DNA from: an uncultured Bacilli bacterium | Lineage (GTDB): Bacteria; Bacillota_I; Bacilli_A; RF39; UBA660 | Assembly: GCA_947630575.1 (NCBI GenBank) | Contig: CANRIB010000009.1 | Span: 1 to 39,685, forward strand | DNA: 39,685 nucleotides | Reading direction: 5' to 3' | Part shown: piece after piece, positions 38,499-39,685 of the stretch | Layout of the letters: each line of letters starts with the position of its first letter | Numbering within the stretch: the stretch's first letter is position 1 | Program-made: the position numbers and the translations under genes | The notes under the pieces: generated by a model | Database searches by the model: none | What the model was told of the DNA's origin: nothing | Seen by the model: only the letters and a program-made list of their open reading frames with translations

Positions 38499-39581
38499 AT
38501 GAACGGTTTACAGATGGATCAAATAGCAAAGATAAAAGTTGTAGGCGTTGGCGGCGGCGGTATGAACGCGGTTAATCGAATGATTGAAGAAGGAGTAAAA
38601 GGCGTTGAATTTATTGTTGTAAATACTGATTTACAAGTACTTAATGCTTCAACATGTGAGAATAAAGTACAAATTGGGGCAACAATAACGGAAGGTTTAG
38701 GAGCAGGAGCTAATCCAGAGATTGGACGGGCAGCAGCGATTGAGTCTAAAGCTGATTTAGAAGAAGTTATTAAAGGCGCTGATATGGTTTTCATCGCATG
38801 TGGTATGGGTGGTGGAACCGGAACAGGAGCAGCACCAGTTATCGCAGAAATTGCTCAAGAGTCTGGCGCTTTAACGGTTGGAATTGTAACTAAACCATTT
38901 AGATTTGAAGGCAAAAGAAGGATGGAAAATGCTTTATTGGGCCTTGAAGAATTAAAAAAACACGTTGATACGCTTATTGTTATTCCAAATGATAAATTAA
39001 GAGATATAATAGATCGCAATACATCATTTAAAGATGCTTTTAAAGAAGTAGATAATGTTTTACATAGAGGGGTACAATCAATTTCAGATTTAATTGCCGT
39101 TACTGGTATAATTAACCTTGATTTCGCGGATGTTAAAACAGTTATGCAAAAAAGTGGAACGGCAATTATTGGTATTGGATGTAATGCCGGAGAAAATAGA
39201 GCTATTGAAGCAGCACGTCAGGCTGTTGCAAATTCTTTACTTGAAGCAACAATTGAGGGAGCAACAAATGCAATTGTTAATGTTACAGGTGGTTCTAATT
39301 TAACTTTATTTGAAATTGAAGATGCAGTAGAAACAGTTAGAGCAGCAGCCAATAATGATGTTAATATTATATTTGGAGCTATTCAAAATGATAATTTAAC
39401 AGATGAAGTTATAGTTACTGTTATAGCAACTGGATTTGATGATGATGGGGAAACAGAAGAAATGCTTTTCTCAGATAAAGCAACTATGCCTAGAAGAAGA
39501 GCTCCAGAACCTGTGGAAACACTTGATAATGAATATGATATTCCGCCATTTTTAAGAAATAATAAAGACAGATTTGACTAA
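38499..39581 (+). CDS. ftsZ: Cell division protein FtsZ
   Basis: [34 protein letters not shown] tubulin signature; C-terminal DIPPFLRN tail. Confidence 0.98.
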   Translation: MNGLQMDQIAKIKVVGVGGGGMNAVNRMIEEGVKGVEFIVVNTDLQVLNASTCENKVQIGATITEGLGAGANPEIGRAAAIESKADLEEVIKGADMVFIACGMGGGTGTGAAPVIAEIAQESGALTVGIVTKPFRFEGKRRMENALLGLEELKKHVDTLIVIPNDKLRDIIDRNTSFKDAFKEVDNVLHRGVQSISDLIAVTGIINLDFADVKTVMQKSGTAIIGIGCNAGENRAIEAARQAVANSLLEATIEGATNAIVNVTGGSNLTLFEIEDAVETVRAAANNDVNIIFGAIQNDNLTDEVIVTVIATGFDDDGETEEMLFSDKATMPRRRAPEPVETLDNEYDIPPFLRNNKDRFD

Positions 39582-39606
39582 GCTTAACCATAAAGTTAAG
39601 CTTTTT
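39580..39606 (+). terminator. Intrinsic terminator of ftsZ
   Basis: AAGCTTAAC-CATAAA-GTTAAGCTT stem + TTTTT, overlapping the stop codon. Confidence 0.85.
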
Positions 39607-39608
39607 AC

Positions 39609-39685
39609 GTGTGCCGTGCATGGCATATATCTAGTTGGTGAAAGTCCAATACACACGTAGGTATCGACGAAGTGTTAGGGAAGCA
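39609..39685 (+). mobile_element. 5' end of a group II intron (truncated by window edge)
   Basis: GTGTGCC start followed by GGTGAAAGTCC-type domain I sequence, immediately after the terminator T-tract. Confidence 0.7.

Noticed and set aside
38519-38794. Minus-strand ORF inside ftsZ (and similar antisense ORFs in ftsA, murE2, VirB6-like gene)
   Set aside because: Shadow ORFs of strongly conserved plus-strand genes
1-39685. CRISPR arrays, tRNA or rRNA genes
   Set aside because: No regularly spaced direct repeats and no tRNA T-loop/acceptor pattern or rRNA sequence recognised on manual reading; a tRNAscan-SE/CRISPR finder run would be decisive

Overview
Low-GC, AT-rich bacterial chromosome segment, Firmicutes/Mollicutes-like by gene content and codon usage. 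Most of it is housekeeping: yidD, a trans-sulfuration enzyme, dapF, two murE paralogs around a D-aspartate-ligase-like ATP-grasp gene, arginase, pduL, dusB, murC, an RlmD/TrmA-type methyltransferase, a ZIP transporter, yebC, cysE, nifJ, a RelA/SpoT homolog, ftsA and ftsZ. The least ordinary region is about 9.86-17.7 kb. It contains a type IV secretion-like membrane cluster: a VirB2/TrbC-like two-TM hairpin protein, a secreted protein carrying a related hairpin at its C-terminus, a VirB6/TrbL-like polytopic protein with a long soluble tail, and a small protein that looks like a stand-alone copy of that tail. No VirB4/VirD4-type ATPase is present in the window. A second, nearly identical hairpin copy is fused to an alpha/beta-hydrolase on the opposite strand, so about 437 bp of near-identical inverted repeat flanks murC. 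Other points of interest: a strong sigma-A promoter driving a ~100-nt structured RNA at ~33.8 kb, a RelA/SpoT homolog whose synthetase motifs look degenerate, an HD-family protein lacking expected metal ligands, a surface protein with a lectin-like C-terminus of unusual codon usage, and the apparent 5' end of a group II intron directly after the ftsZ terminator at the right edge.
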